64,000 nucleotides of DNA, from the NCBI GenBank assembly GCA_025667525.1, contig JANFOE010000192.1, forward strand, positions 806,001 through 870,000, given 5' to 3'. Under the pieces are notes generated by a model, which worked only from the letters and a program-made list of their open reading frames with translations, did no database searches and was not told the origin of the DNA. Shown here in pieces: positions 19,851-33,579 of this stretch (its first letter is position 1; the number at the start of each line of letters is the position of its first letter). The DNA is from Glebionis coronaria (taxonomy: Eukaryota; Streptophyta; Magnoliopsida; Asterales; Asteraceae). Position numbers and translations under genes: made by a program.

Positions 19851-22468
19851 TGTCACACTCCACCATGGCGGAACATGGGGCGCGACGTATGGATATCATC
19901 ACAACAAACAGTGTCTCTATAGAGAAAACTAAAATGCAACTATAATGTTATAAATGGCGACACAAAGGTCATGACAATATCTCAACATAGAAGGAGTCTA
20001 GGTAAGTAGGTAACCGTCCTACCACTTACCCAAGACAAACAATAAACATAAACCAATGGAACATATAGGTGCCAACAGCATTACTTATTCAAAACACATA
20101 AAAATAAACTAAGAAGGAAACAGGGATCTCCTTCTATATGCAATCCTAAGGCATCCAAGTCTAGCCACTTCTATCCTCACGCTTAACCACATTCACACCT
20201 GAAAGAGACACTAAAACACGTCAACATAATGTTGGTGAGAGTCATAGGTTTAGACTCCAACGCTAAATCAGTTATAAGCTGTGAATAACAACCATCAACA
20301 CAATAACATATGGACAATGTGTTACAAGTATGCATTAACAACTAACATTCAAGATCAATCATACCAAACCAAAATTCAAGGCCCTCAGCCTTACCAAACA
20401 CCATGGTACCATAGATGATCACACTATGTACCTATCCCAAGGCCACTACCTTGTCATTATCCATTGGTCCCATAGACGATCACGCTATGTACCTATCCCA
20501 AGGCCCCTACCTTGTCAAACCACAATAACTGAGACGGCACGTGTCCCCCGATCCAAATCATACACAATCAAGAATCACATAGCAGTTAATCACATAATGT
20601 ACACACAAGTCCATCTCAAATCACAAAAACATTCACAACATCAATTTAGAAAATAACTCAACACAGTGTCTCTTCCATCCCATCTGGAAGTCAAAATCAA
20701 TAATAAACATGGGACTATGAAACTCACCTGATTGCTTCTCCAAAAGTCCTCGCACTAGCAACAAGATAACAAACCAAAAACACGCAATCAATACATGAAC
20801 CAATCACTAAGATGGCTCATCAACCTATGATGGACATCTAGCCTACTCCCATATAAATACCCCATTTATATGCTCTAAACACCCCATTACCCTTCCCTAA
20901 CAAGTCCTTAACTTGTTTAAGTTTAATAACTATCCCGTTCATATTTTACACAAAACAGTCCCAATTTTAGGTCTCCAAACTTTAAGTCAAACGTCCACTT
21001 AAACATACCCATGGTTTCTGTAAAAGGAATATTCATACCCTTACATATGTTAGCTAACCCTCCCACTTGCCCCAACCTTAAAGCTACAGTTAAGGCCCCG
21101 ATATATATATATACTTTTGTCATTTCAATTTTACTGATTTTAAACATACAAAAAGTTTGTTACAATTAGAGGTCTTACCTTAAACCACAACCTTAGCCCA
21201 AGTGCAGATACTTTCTACAATATATAAACCATCTCTCATGTTCGTTAGAAGATCCCAATGCAACCCTAAGTACCCCAAACAACCCAAAACTTAAAAAGAA
21301 AACAGGCTGACTTGAAAACTGTTTTGACCTCCGACTGTTGTAACCTGATTTTGACCCACTTCCCGACCTCCAATTTAGTTATCGTTTCTTGCATCGGAAA
21401 GCCACTTAAATTAACTTTTCAGAGATACTTGGATCGCAAAATAATAGTTTGTAGAACTCCCAATATGATCAAAACAATTGACTCAAAATTCTGCCCAGTT
21501 TTTAAAAACGGGTTTAACAAAATCAACCTCATTAATTAAACCTAATCCCTCTAATTACAAGCCCTAATCTATGTAATCATCATATTATGATTAATATAAC
21601 ATGAATTTACTGTTTTTAAAATTAAACCTAACCTAAATCCATCATAAGATGATCAATTAAACATAAAAACAATTTAATCAAAAAGGTTTAAAAAGGTTTT
21701 ACCTTTAATTCAATGGAGGATGAAAAACCCCAATTTTATGAAGAAACCCTAATTCTTTGTTGAAACCCACGAATTTCTAAACTCTCCAGGAGAAAAATAA
21801 TGACTTTTGGTTTTAATAAAACATTATATAGGGTATGGGTGAACCCAAGTACAACCTATAGCCCATTTACACTTTCCTTTTCCTTTTTCCTTTCTTTTAG
21901 GCGGCCAAAACCGACCCTACACCCCCTTATATCGTTTTTTTTTTCTTTTTTTGTTAATTAATATCTTATTAATATTACCTTAATTTACCTTAATTTATTT
22001 CAGCTCCTAAAACTCCCAAAACCTCAAAACCGTAAAACTAGTCAAATTTACGCGTTTTACCGTAAAAGACGTAAAATATACACTTCTATAAAAAATCTCA
22101 AATTTTGAAATAAAATTTATAACTAAGTCCTAAATGACTTAAAACCATCCCGAAAAATACTCCCGTGATTAAACACCTCATCCGAGACCTCAAAACGCTA
22201 AACCATAAATCGTAAAAATACGATTTTCTATAATACATATACGTATACGTAAAACCACTAAATAACACCATATCACTTCATAGTCACTACCATGTGAACT
22301 CATGAACATGAAATCATCACACATCGTTTCACTCACAAGGTACCCCGTACCGGAAACGATATCCAAACCACCATCTATACACACCAATTAGCACATAAAC
22401 ACGTAAAGACACGTAACTATCACAAAATAAAACTAAGTGACGAACCTCAAAACCAGGGTTGTCACATC
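19851..22468 (-). repeat. T4 3' LTR (2618 bp)
   Basis: Minus-strand LTR from TGTGACAACCCTGG at 22468 to GGAGTGTGACA at 19851, with TG...CA ends. The polypurine tract TTAGGAGGGAGTGA (22469-22482, minus) borders it. It is inserted in T1 RT; the five bases before it are tgtgt. It contains a 60 bp tandem duplication at 20401-20520 and a short AT microsatellite near 21100. It has no genes. Confidence 0.8.
20401..20520 (+). repeat. 60 bp tandem duplication in T4 LTR
   Basis: Two adjacent 60-base units (20401-20460 and 20461-20520) share 'atgtacctatcccaaggcc' and 'taccttgtca' at the same positions, with several substitutions between them. Confidence 0.75.
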
Positions 22469-25000
22469 ACTCCCTCCTAATAGAAATCTCGTCCCGAGAT
22501 TTACTCCTTAGGATCAAACACAAAAACAACAAATCACACGAGGATACTTGTTCTAAATGAATTCCTCTCATTTCCACGTGAACTTTAGTTCAAGTTTCAA
22601 AATACCACATATAAAACCAAAAATATTTTAAACTCATTGCCAAACTCTTGACCTCACAGTCAACAAACCTCACAAATGACACAAGTCCTGAATAACCGTA
22701 CATGCAAAATGCATTCTCAAACAACCTTTACCAATCTCAATGCATGAAATGTATCATGTATACAACTCATTTCCCCCAGGTAATTCTATGCTCATAAGCT
22801 AATGGTCCGATCTTTCCAAAGATCATAAATGGACCTACAAAACTCTACATCAACTCTTCCATAAAACATACCACCCGTTACTATGGGTGAAACTTCATAC
22901 ACAACTTTGTCACTAACTCTAGTGGTTTCCTCCAATTCTACATAGCATCCCTTGTTGCTCTCATCCTTTCCACAACATCATTACCACATTAGTAGCCTCT
23001 TTACCGATTCTAGTCCACAATGGGGACAACTCACACTATCCTTTCATACAGTGCCTCAAATGGCATTTATCGACTTCTAGTATGATAACTATCATTATAT
23101 GAAAACTCATCCATCGCTAACGAGTTTCCTAACTCCCTCTAAATCAATCACCCATGCCCTCAGTGTAACACCTAAGGTGGTATAAATATCTCACTTGCCT
23201 ATCCTTTTCTAGTCAGCTAGGTATACTCATATCCAATCATGCTTCATCAACCCCCTTTAGTCCGTACCCCAAACTGCTTAAAAATTCCAATTTCCTTCCA
23301 AAGTGACCTATGACGGTCTTTCACATATCCATTAGTTCTTCCAAACCAAATCAACTTATGATCTATACACATCATCAAAATGACGGTTATCTCAGTTAGT
23401 CTATCAACTGCCATCCAAACCCATGCTACAGCTACTTCCATTAAATTTGGATAGCTCATTAGTAGCACCTATACACTTTTTTCTCACTTTTCTTTATCTT
23501 GTCTCAGTTAGACCAAGCCCTTCATCCCTATGGCGCATCACACCTATAACTCCTCATCCATTCGGTTATCTACACTAAGCCTCCTAAACAATTAGTATAG
23601 GTCGGTGCCATTTCCTTTTCCACACTACGACAGTATTAGCCTGCGTTGTGCTTTATTCTAGTCATTAAGCTCTACCAATGTTTTACCTCCGGTTCCTATC
23701 TCCATATGATTGTCCAAGCCACGCAACATACATGTTGACGCGTTCTCTGCTTTAGACAACTCAACTCGTGTAACCTACATCCTCCATCCAAACCACCCTA
23801 ATACGTCATCCATACAGTTCAAGCTCATCTCAGCTTCACTTCATTCTTCTTATTCCATGTCTCATCAACCATGATTGCCTTTCCCAGATGGTACTTGGCC
23901 TTGAAATTTTCTTTCACCTCTTAACTCCACCCATCACCTTTGTCAAATGTTCAATCAAGATGATTGAGTATGTGTTGGAGACGTTCATGATCCGTTTAGA
24001 TCATTCTCTACGTCTCGTACACCAAATGCCTCTAGCATTCTAGGTAGATATAACAATCCAGCTCCACTAATTGAGTCATATCTAGTTCTTCCAAATCTTC
24101 AGTTCTTTCAACGTATAAGAAATCGCCTTTCTTTGTCGTTCTCGTACACATCCAAATCCTTGCTCCACGTATCGTCATGCTTCGCGAATTCATCCAGTCC
24201 TTCCGATAATGCCAAGATCGGCTCATTATCCAATCCACTTCTTCAGCCTCCAAAGCGCTTCTTCATCCTTCTTCACTTCGCCCTTGCTGGTTCCATGATA
24301 TGACATCATCTCTAACTACTCGTCATAGTACACTTAATCCTAAAACTCACACTTGAAAATCTCACGTATAATTCCCTTTACTAACAACTCCAACCCAACT
24401 CATAATTTACCTCACTCTCTTTCTAAGATTTGAGTAGATCAAGATGTCGTCGATGCTCCCGATGAAATCTCGTTCTACTCGCTAAAATCTACACGTATTC
24501 TATAAGACCAATACTTCCTCTTGTCAGACCACTCAACCGCTTCCACATCACATTTACTACCAGGCAACTCAACTTTTATCTTGCATTCCTTGCAAATTTC
24601 TAACAACTCTTGTTTTTAAATCATTCCATCAACAATTGCCTTGGAAAGGCACTAACTACAACTCCTCTCACTTCTCCTACTTGCTCTATTCATGGTTCTA
24701 TCTCAAAATAATAGGCAAACCTACTAAATTTCAGGAAATTTTTAGAAAACATACATGCCTTACGAACAATATCCCCTTCCAACACTCTCTATGGCTCGTT
24801 ACTTGTGCCAATATCCATACATTTCACAGATATCTATTCATCTCCCTTGGCACTCCTTATAGACCTCATGACCACATTAGTTCGTCGCGAACCTCTTTCC
24901 TCCCCACTAAGGGTATTCCGACCGTTCTCTCATGGTCACCTACTTAAGCGTGTAGGCGCGACCATGTCTTTCATATGACTACTTCAACGCTCCCAAACAA
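22469..25000 (-). pseudogene. T4 chromovirus pol remnant
   Basis: Strongly decayed pol, minus strand, between the T4 LTR and the T3/T2 insertions. An RT active-site trace, IDDILIYS, can be read at about 24434-24457. A trace of the integrase C-terminal region (GPF.IFGKIGPLAYE) lies at about 22790-22840. Between them are blocks recalling RNase H and integrase, but no ORF above about 105 codons. The right end is approximate. I cannot find the RT N-terminal part, protease or gag further right, so T4 is split or truncated near 25 kb. Confidence 0.6.
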
Positions 25001-25292
25001 TACGAAACCAATACTACATCCTGAATCCCCCAGATATGATCAACGAATCAAACCAACGGATAACTAACGACATTTCACGTGCACCAGTTAAATCAAGTCA
25101 AAAACCATGAGAGTCAAAAGAAAACTCAACCCAAAACGTGTATCAATTCAAAATGACCCATGAAAACGAAAATAATCCAAGAAACACCCAATGGCAACCA
25201 AAACATATTACGCCTCGCGACATATTATTTAAACCGTGCAAAATATCGACTTTTCCAAAAGAATATATATCTCTTTTTTTCAGGAAATTTAT
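25000..25292 (-). repeat. Probable inner end of the T3 3' LTR, left of T2
   Basis: About 290 bases that do not read as pol. On the minus strand they look like LTR U5 sequence and would continue the LTR text found at 36379-39011 once T2 is removed. The left boundary with T4 is not resolved. The alternative is a spacer region of T4. Confidence 0.35.
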
Positions 25293-28086
25293 TGTAACAC
25301 CCCCACAATTGTTATGCGCAGCGGAACTACAACAATGGGTGCTACACAGTATTCATTGCACACAAGAGATATCAAACGACGCTAAAAAGACGTCGACTTA
25401 AAATTCAACATTTAAAATTTTTAGATAATACATGTCCACAGTTTTTCCAACCCCAAATAGTGCACAGAGTTTAGCGTTTCGGTCCCCATGAATCTCAACC
25501 CAAAAACTTCAGTTTTACAACCACATGACATTAAACATAAAAATTGTTTAAGTAGAAAAGGAGGGAAAAACAAGCGGACACCAAGCCGATCACACAACAT
25601 CCATCCCATGCATGCTCCATCCTACTGCTCAGCGGTTACCTGAAATACATGCCAAAAATTTGGTCAACGAAAACGTTGAGTGGAATTTATAGGTTTTTCA
25701 ATCCATTTGAACGTATATATAATAAAAACCATTCGTGATCATTTATAGTCTTGTCGATCAAACAAACTATAATCAGGGTACTGACAATTGTGTTTAAGCT
25801 CATGACACTAATCCGTTAACTCAATCACCCGCGTAAATATACCGGCATGATTCAGATGAAACCAGTGCCCCTCTAAAGGCATCAGTTGCAATTATACCTT
25901 ATTTCTCATACAAAATAATCTACCGCAGAACTTACTATAAGTACAGCTTCTCGGCTAGCATTGGGTCGTTAACCCCGTAGTACTACAAATTGCATAAGCG
26001 GCTATTTCCCCCTTCGCAAGGGCAAGACAATAGTTAATAGTTCATGAATTTAGGGACTTTTGCAACTTTGGTACTCAACACAATTTCTAAGGCAACTTTC
26101 GGGTCTAACAATCATTCATGATATACGTTCCTTTTAAAAACTAGCATGCATTTCCCTCGCGGGTAAAACAATTTGAAATAATATAAGCGAGGCTATAAAT
26201 TCACACCTTAGATATTAAGTAGTCGGTAGTTCGAGGAGTGATCACTGACGATGTTACGGATGCCCGGGTAAATCAACACCTATCACAAATAACGCGTAAT
26301 GAGTAATCTCATTTAAATACTTACGGTACTGTATAAAATACATATATATAAGTCACTTAAGACAAATATAACTCACGCCAAAAACAAAAACAACAAGTAT
26401 CATTCATTTTATTCCATTCGTTCTTATAACCTACGTTGTCCATTTTTACACGTTCTCGCCGGTACTTGACTAAAGTACGGGCTGTTTTACCTTATTAAAC
26501 CATGCTTATAAAATTTGATAAAATTTCCAAAAATCCTATATGACCTGTAGATAACATGTTTTTAAGCCCAACAAAAGTTTTCACTTTTACGACCCGTCAC
26601 GCAACTCATTTCCACGACTACATTTTACGGGCTGAAATTGCGCTTCGACCAATTTTGACCACTTTGACCTATATGAAAAATACCTTTGACTTCCTTGACT
26701 CATAAGTCAACATATAGACTCATTTGTACAGGTTAGGGACCAAGTTTTCACCCTTGATCATTCACCAAATTATACTTGTGACCCTCGGGATTTGACTAAA
26801 ACTTTGCACAAATCCGGATTGTGAAAGTCCTCGTCTCCCGGTACCCGATCTTTAAAATGTCATAACTTTTAGCTCGTTTTGAGTCACGGGCTCTACCTTA
26901 TACCAAATTAAAGCTAGAAAAACCCTCTATCACTATATTTAGTTTTCAAGACTTGGAACAAAAATCATTTTTCCAAAATAGACCAAATGTTTCTGCCTAA
27001 AAATGACTATACCAAAAACATGCTTAGACTCGATTCCAAGACTTCTAATCAACACTAAACATCATCCTAAGCCTTCCCAAACATATCCTAACATCAAACT
27101 TCCATCCTACCCCTATTGATCAACCAATCTCAATATCAAAATCAAAGAAAAATACACATGCAAGTAATAAAACCTATATGAATCTTTCTAAAACAACAAA
27201 CCAAACACAAATATAACATGCAAATTCAACAATCACCATGGCTCCCCAAACACCCCCTTTGCCGTGGGGTTTGGGTGACCCAATCACCACAACCAAATTA
27301 ATTTTGGTGGGTTTTCATGGTGTTTATACTTCCATAACACTCAAAATTAACATGCATTAGCTCAAATAGCCACAAAAACGAATTTTGGATCATATGAAAA
27401 ATCTTGAAAAATTTTTATCAATGCATGTTGGATTTGATTACATGAATAGGTGGGTAATGACCAAACTAAGCGTGGTCTAACCTTAGATTTTTGAAAAATC
27501 AAGTAGAAAAGATTTTAGGTGGATTTTTGTTGGGTTTGGGTGTGCCGTGGGTTTGAGAGAGACAAGAGGGAGTGATGTTTGATTTTTCTTGTGAAATGTT
27601 GTGTGTGTTTGTGTGTTTGTCCACTTAGGCCCTTTTTGATGGTTAGGAGGGACCTTTGTGCAATATTGGGCTTCTTTTGTCCTTAAATAGAAAACGACCT
27701 CAAAACTTTGCGGGTTTGACTCATTTGTCAATTTTGAAAATTTTACGGGAGTCGGAAATCTTCCCGAATGCTCCAAAATATTTTTGGGATACTTTAAATG
27801 TACTTGGAAGGCTATAAAACTCACACGACTCAACTTAACACGTACCGTAAATAAAATTCTCGAAAAATTACATTATCGATAAATCGTCAAAAATTATATA
27901 AAATTGGGCATCCCTCGGGATCGTAATCGTCATCGTCCTTCTTAAAACGTCAAACGTAAAAATTTTAACCTCGAACATCGGCTCTAACCAAAATACTTAT
28001 AATTATAGAAATTAAAATTTATCAAAAATTTCAAAAATTAGCGTAATTTAGGGTATCGTTAATGACCTCGATTCTAGGGTGTCACA
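25293..28086 (-). repeat. T2 3' LTR
   Basis: LTR of 2794 bp. On the minus strand it runs from TGTGACACCCTAGAATC at 28086 to GGGGGTGTTACA at 25293. The 116-codon ORF at 27483-27833 lies in the U3/R region, is identical in the other LTR and is not supported as a gene. Confidence 0.95.
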
Positions 28087-28100
28087 TCCACCCCTCCTTA
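28087..28100 (-). promoter_or_regulatory. T2 polypurine tract
   Basis: TAAGGAGGGGTGGA on the minus strand, directly before the 3' LTR. It would prime plus-strand DNA synthesis. Confidence 0.8.
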
Positions 28101-28149
28101 AAGAGAGCGACGTCCCGGCGCTCGCCTCTTCTTGGGCTCACATTTCGTC

Positions 28150-28792
28150 TTACTGGAACAAATGAGGATACCTTTCCTTGAAAAAGTCCTCACGTTCCCA
28201 GGTGTATTCCGGTCCACGCTTAGAATTCCATCGGACCTTCACAATGGGAATCCTACTACGCTTCAACCGCTTGACCTCCCGGTCCATGATTTCCACAGGT
28301 TCTTCCACAAAGTGCATTTTGTCGTCTAGTCGAATCTCGTCCAAAGGAATCACCAATTCCTTATCCGCCAAACTCTTCTTCAGGTTCGATACGTGGAACG
28401 TGTCATGAATAGCACTAAGTTCGGTCGGCAATTCTAACTTGTACGCTACTGGTCCAATTCGTTCAACGATCTTAAACGGTCCAATATACCTCGGACTCAA
28501 CTTTCCTTTCTTTCCAAAACGAATTACACCCTTCCATGGCGATACCTTGAGCATAACCATATCTCCAACTTCAAACTCCAACGGTTTCCTTCGGTTATCA
28601 GCATAACTTTTCTGTCGGCTTCTCGCAGCAAGTAGTCGGTTCTTGATCTGCACGATCTTCTCTGTCGTTTCTAATACCATTTCGGGTCCAGTCAATTGAC
28701 TTTCCCCTACTTCACTCCAACACACGGGCGATCTACACTTCCTTCCATATAATGCTTCGAACGGTGCCGCTTTGATACTCGCATGATAACTA
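28150..28792 (-). pseudogene. T2 integrase C-terminal part with chromodomain-like tail (frameshifted off)
   Basis: Continuation of pol after the frameshift near 28800. Only the part from an internal ATG at 28725 is a formal ORF (191 codons), but reading is open from about 28790. It holds the integrase C-terminal GPF/Y-type region ([19 protein letters not shown]) and ends in a degenerate chromodomain ([18 protein letters not shown]), typical of Tekay chromoviruses, where it is thought to guide insertion into heterochromatin. Separated from the catalytic core, it would not be made as part of integrase. Confidence 0.85.
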
Positions 28793-31700
28793 TTATTGTA
28801 CGAAAAATTCCACTAGAGGCAAGTGGCGTTCCCAACTTCCTCCAAAATCAATCACGCACGCTCGGAGCATGTCCTCCATCGTTTGAATAGTTCGTTCACT
28901 CTGGCCGTCAGTTTCCGGGTGATAAGCCGTGCTTAAACTCAGTTCAGTGCCCATCGCACGTTGAAGCGATTTCCAAAATTCCGACGTAAATCTACTGTCG
29001 CGATCCGAAATGATCGATAACGGCACTCCATGTCTACAGACGATCTCTTTCACGTACACGCTGGCGAGTCTTTCCATGCTGTCCGTCTTCTTCATAGGTA
29101 AGAAATGAGCAGATTTCGTCAACCTGTCCACAATTACCCATATCATATCGCATCCACTAGGAGTCCTAGGTAAACCCGTCACAAAATCCATTGCGATTTT
29201 CTCCCATTTCCATTCTGGGATTTCCGGTTGTACCAACAATCCAGATGGTTTCTTATGTTCTGCCTGAACCTTCGCGCAAGTCAAACACTTACTGACGTAA
29301 CGAGCAATATCCGCCTTCATATTCGGCCACCAATAAACTTTCTTCAGGTCGTGGTACATCTTATCCGATCCAGGATGTATCGAATACTTCGACTTATGCG
29401 ACTCATTCATAACCAATTCTCGAACTCCAGGCTTTCCTTCCTCAGATGAACACAATGGTAACCAAATACGATTCTCAAAATATCTTAGTCCGTCAGACCT
29501 AATCACAAAAATAGGTTTCAACATTCGTCCCAAATTCTCGGCTTCAACATTCCCTTTCATCAATCCTCTCTCCTGAGCCTTCAGTATGGTTTCGGTTAAG
29601 TCAACGCTCTCACTCATCACTAAAGCTCTAACCCTCAAAGGTTTCTCCCGTTCCTTCCTACTCAAAGCATCCGCTACAACATTCGCCTTCCCAGGGTGGT
29701 AGCGAATTTCACAGTCATAATCACTCAATAGTTCAACCCATCGTCTTTGTCGCATATTCAACTCCTTTTGATCTAAAATGTGCTGCAAACTCTTGTGATC
29801 AGTGAATACAACACACTTTGTCCCATACAGATAGTGTCTCCACAGCTTCAACGCAAAAACCACCGCTCCTAATTCCAAATCGTGCGTCGTGTAGTTCTCC
29901 TCGTTCTTCCTTAATTGCCTCGACGCGTAAGCTATCACCTTCTCACGTTGCATTAATACTGCTCCATAACCTTTACGAGACGCATCACGATACACTACGA
30001 AATCTTCGGTTCCTTCAGGCAATGATAAAATCGGCGCGGAACATAACTTATCCTTGAGCGTTTCGAAAGCAAGCTCTTCCTCATTTCCCCATTCATACAC
30101 CCTATTCTTCTCGGTAAGCCGCGTCAATGGTTTCGCAATCAACGAAAATCCTTCAATAAACCTTCGATAATACCCAGCTAAACCCAAAAATTGTCGAACT
30201 TCAGTCGGCGTCGTCGGTGCTGACCATTCCCTGATTGCTACGATCTTAGCAGGATCTACACGAACTCCCTCACTATCAATCACATGACCTAGAAACTGCA
30301 CTGATTCCAACCAAAACTCACACTTAGAGAATTTTGCATACAGCTTCTCCTTCCTTAACAATTCCAAAATCTTTCTTAGGTGCTTCTCGTGCTCCTCCTT
30401 ACTCTTAGAGTAAATAAGTATGTCGTCGATGAAAACAATAACAAACTTATCTAGATACGGCTTGCACACGCGATTCATAAGATCCATGAATACAGCAGGC
30501 GCGTTTGTCAACCCAAACGGCATCACTCGAAATTCAAAGTGTCCATACCGCGTACGAAAGGCAGTTACAGGAATATCCTCCTCTCTTACACGCAGTTGAT
30601 GATACCCTGATCTTAAATCGATCTTTGAGTATACACTGGAACCTTGTAATTGATCGAACAAATCATCAATCCTCGGCAATGGGTACCGATTCTTAACCGT
30701 CAGCTTATTGAGTTCTCTATAGTCGATACACATCCTAAACGAACCATCCTTCTTCTTTACGAACAACACTGGCGCTCCCCAAGGTGATGAGCTCGGCCTA
30801 ATAAATCCTTTGTCCATCAATTCCTTCAATTGATCCGCTAACTCCTTTAACTCAGATGGTGCTAAACGATAAGGTGCTCGTGCAACCGGCGCAGCTCCTG
30901 GCACTAAGTCAATTCGAAACTCGACCTCACGGTTAGGCGGTAAACCTGGCAACTCGTCTGGAAAAACGTCCGGATACTCGCAAATAATTGGTACCTCTTC
31001 AATTCTCGCCTCTACATCACCATCGCTCGAAACTTGTGCCAAAAACACATCGCATCCGCTCTCTACGTACTTCATCATCTTCAAACACGAAATCACCTTC
31101 AAACGAGAAGTGCATTCGTCTCCCTTTACCGTTAAAACCCTATTCCTCAGCGGAATCTGCACCAATCTCTCACCACAGACAATCGTAGCACTATGCGCCA
31201 TTAGCCAATCCATTCCCACAATCACGTCAAACGATCCTAGCTCTATAGGCATCAAGTCGATTTTAAAAGCGTAGTTTCCTAACTTCAAGGTACACCCTTT
31301 CAGTATAGAATTCGTACTAACAATTTTTCCATCGGCTAATTCAACATTATAACTAGTCGTTAACAATACCGGTTCTCTATCGATATGACGACTAAATCTA
31401 ACGTCTACAAAACTCTTGTCGGAGCCAGAATCAAATAAAATACTAGCATAACAAGCGTCTAGCAAAAACGTACCGGTAACCACATTGGGACCTTGTGGTT
31501 TATCAGCAGTTCCCACTTGATACACAGCTGCCGCATTATTTCCTCCCCGTCTGTTCCCTGCTTTCGGGCAATTTGCTTGCACATGCCCCCTTTCTCCACA
31601 GCTATAACATCCTCTCATCCTGATAGCATTAGCCCCAGTGGCTACTCCTCCCGTTCGACAACTAGCAGTCCTATGGCCTGCCTTTCCACACTTGCCGCAT

Positions 31701-32497
31701 GCCTGCGGGCAATTTCCAACATGATACAAGTTGCACTTTCCACAATGGGGGTTCACTTTCACACCTCTAGGGTTCGTCACTGCCCTCATCCCTTCGTTCC
31801 TTCTCTGATTAAACTGCTGATTACGGTTCGGCCCTTGGTTGTTTCGGTTTCCTCCTCGGTTCTGGCCTTGGGATTGATTGCCTTGTGCTGCCTCCCATTT
31901 TCTTTTGTTACCCTCAGCAATGTAATTCTGCTTGTCCTGAAGCTTAACATCCATCAAAGCGTGTGCCATTTGAACCGCTTCGTCAAACGTTCCAGGTTTC
32001 GACGAAGTTGTTTCACCCTTGATGTTGCTAGATAAACCCTTAATATACTGCTTCATTTTCTTGGCATCATTGGCAAATATGTCCGGACACAAAAGACTTA
32101 ACTCATTGAATCTCCTGGTGTAAGCAGCTATATCGTTGTTCCTTAAGGTTAAGTGTCTCAGTTCGTCCTCCAATTGCCCCAATTCCTCCTCTGGGCAGAA
32201 CTTCTTTGTCAACAAAGCTTTGGTCGCATTCCACGTCCTTGCATTTGCTACAGCCAATCCCACCGTAGCTACCTGAGTATTCCACCAGCTTAACGCATCA
32301 TCCAGAAATGTAGCTGCTGCAAACTTTACTTTATCCGCCTCTGCACAACCACTGATTTCAAACGTACTCTCAACTTTTTCCAACCATCGCCTAAGTTCTA
32401 GGGCTCCACCCGATCCACGGAACTGCGTAGGACCGCACTTCATAAAGCTTGAATAGGTACACACTCTCGGGGCTTGCTGTCTCCCCGCGTTCCTCAT
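28793..32497 (-). pseudogene. T2 gag-pol polyprotein, broken near the end of integrase
   Basis: About 1234 codons open. The ORF is preceded by a GTG at 32500; the first ATG is at 32497. Domains by residue: gag 25-170; Cys knuckles [14 protein letters not shown] (268-281) and [14 protein letters not shown] (298-311); retropepsin with DSGSD at about 357; reverse transcriptase 555-790 with [10 protein letters not shown] (catalytic Asp pair about 692); RNase H 835-950; integrase from about 1040 with an HHCC finger ending CLTC, and the acidic triad in MDFVTGL, SDRDSRF and HPETDGQSE. The frame ends just after LPLVEF, where a T run (28799-28803) appears one base too long, giving a premature stop. 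The motifs look functional, so the lesion is recent. Confidence 0.9.
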
Positions 32498-33221
32498 CAC
32501 TCACGTCCTCGTCCACATCATCCACTTTTTCCTTTCCTTTCTCATCTGGCCCACATTCTGTTTCCTTTCTCGTCCCTGATGTGGATCCATACTCAATCGC
32601 TACCTGACTTCCCACCGAAATACAATCATCTCCAGTAGGCGGCTGAACCATGAAGTCGTTCGCCTCCATCTCCACATCGTCCACGAATCTCCAATCCGGG
32701 GGCAATGAATCCCTCACACGATGCTCCCAACTCTGCATCCTCGACAACCTCATCTGATCTTCCCTCACACGATCAAGACTAGCACTTAAATTCGCAACCA
32801 TTGATTTCAAACTGTTGATGGCACTCGTGTTCATCATCCCATCATACGCAATTCTTGAAGTCCTTTCCAACAATCTTTCGTCCGCCTTGTCATTCTCGTC
32901 GAATCTACTGACCACCCTTGATTCCACTACATACCTCATGCACATCGATCCTTCCAACCCTCTCACAGTCCGTCGCACGTCATGATAATCCCTCGGTCCG
33001 GGACAGCAAATTCTTGGGATGCCTTGATGAAGAGAATTTGCGCTCATTGCACCTTCGGCTCTTCTGGGGATATCTGGTACACCAACCAGATGGGAAGTAC
33101 GCATAGGCGTGGGACAAGTAGTTCTCCTTGAGTCGGGGTCCTGGGCTCGTACATCGTTACCGTTATCGTTGGGCGGTACCTCGGCCATTCCTGCAATAAC
33201 AGCGAATTTCGGAGGGTACAT
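32391..33221 (-). pseudogene. T2 gag N-terminal segment, out of frame with gag-pol
   Basis: ORF of 276 codons upstream of gag-pol on the same strand, overlapping it by about 110 bases in another frame. The first ATG is at 33221, with another a few codons in. The protein is Asp/Glu/Arg-rich with a helical, coiled-coil-like centre (about 120-170) and an acidic end ([15 protein letters not shown]). In related elements this region is usually continuous with gag, so the frame change near 32480 is probably a small indel, though a programmed shift cannot be excluded from one copy. Confidence 0.6.
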
Positions 33222-33560
33222 AAGTAATTATACAATAATTATAAATATATGCATGCAAATGCAATGCAAAGGTGGTACATATGCCCGAAATGTAATAATA
33301 TGATGCTCATGCATGATAAATATGAAAATTACGATGTCGGATATTTCACGTAAAATTTAACGTCTACATATAGTAATTCCATACTTATATAATAATTACC
33401 CACATATATACTTTACTCAAAAGTATACATCAAATGCCATAAATACAACAATAAATCTTACCGGAGCCATGCAGGATAGTTGTGTGTGCTTGGACCCTTT
33501 CTTACGACACCAAAAGTTATAGTTTAGGATTTTCAAAAACGACCTAGTTCTCTATAACTC
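33222..33560 (-). other. T2 5' untranslated leader
   Basis: About 340 bases between the primer-binding site and the first ORF. AT-rich, with no gene visible. Confidence 0.6.
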
Positions 33561-33576
33561 GTGGCTCTGATTACCA
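33561..33576 (-). other. T2 primer-binding site (initiator Met tRNA type)
   Basis: TTGGTAATCAGAGCCA on the minus strand, three bases inside the 5' LTR. It matches the usual plant Met-tRNA complement TGGTATCAGAGC except for one extra A. Confidence 0.75.
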
Positions 33577-33579
33577 ATC

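Noticed and set aside
31493..32035. 180-codon plus-strand ORF
   Set aside because: Opposite-strand shadow of the T2 gag region; no start context or domain of its own.
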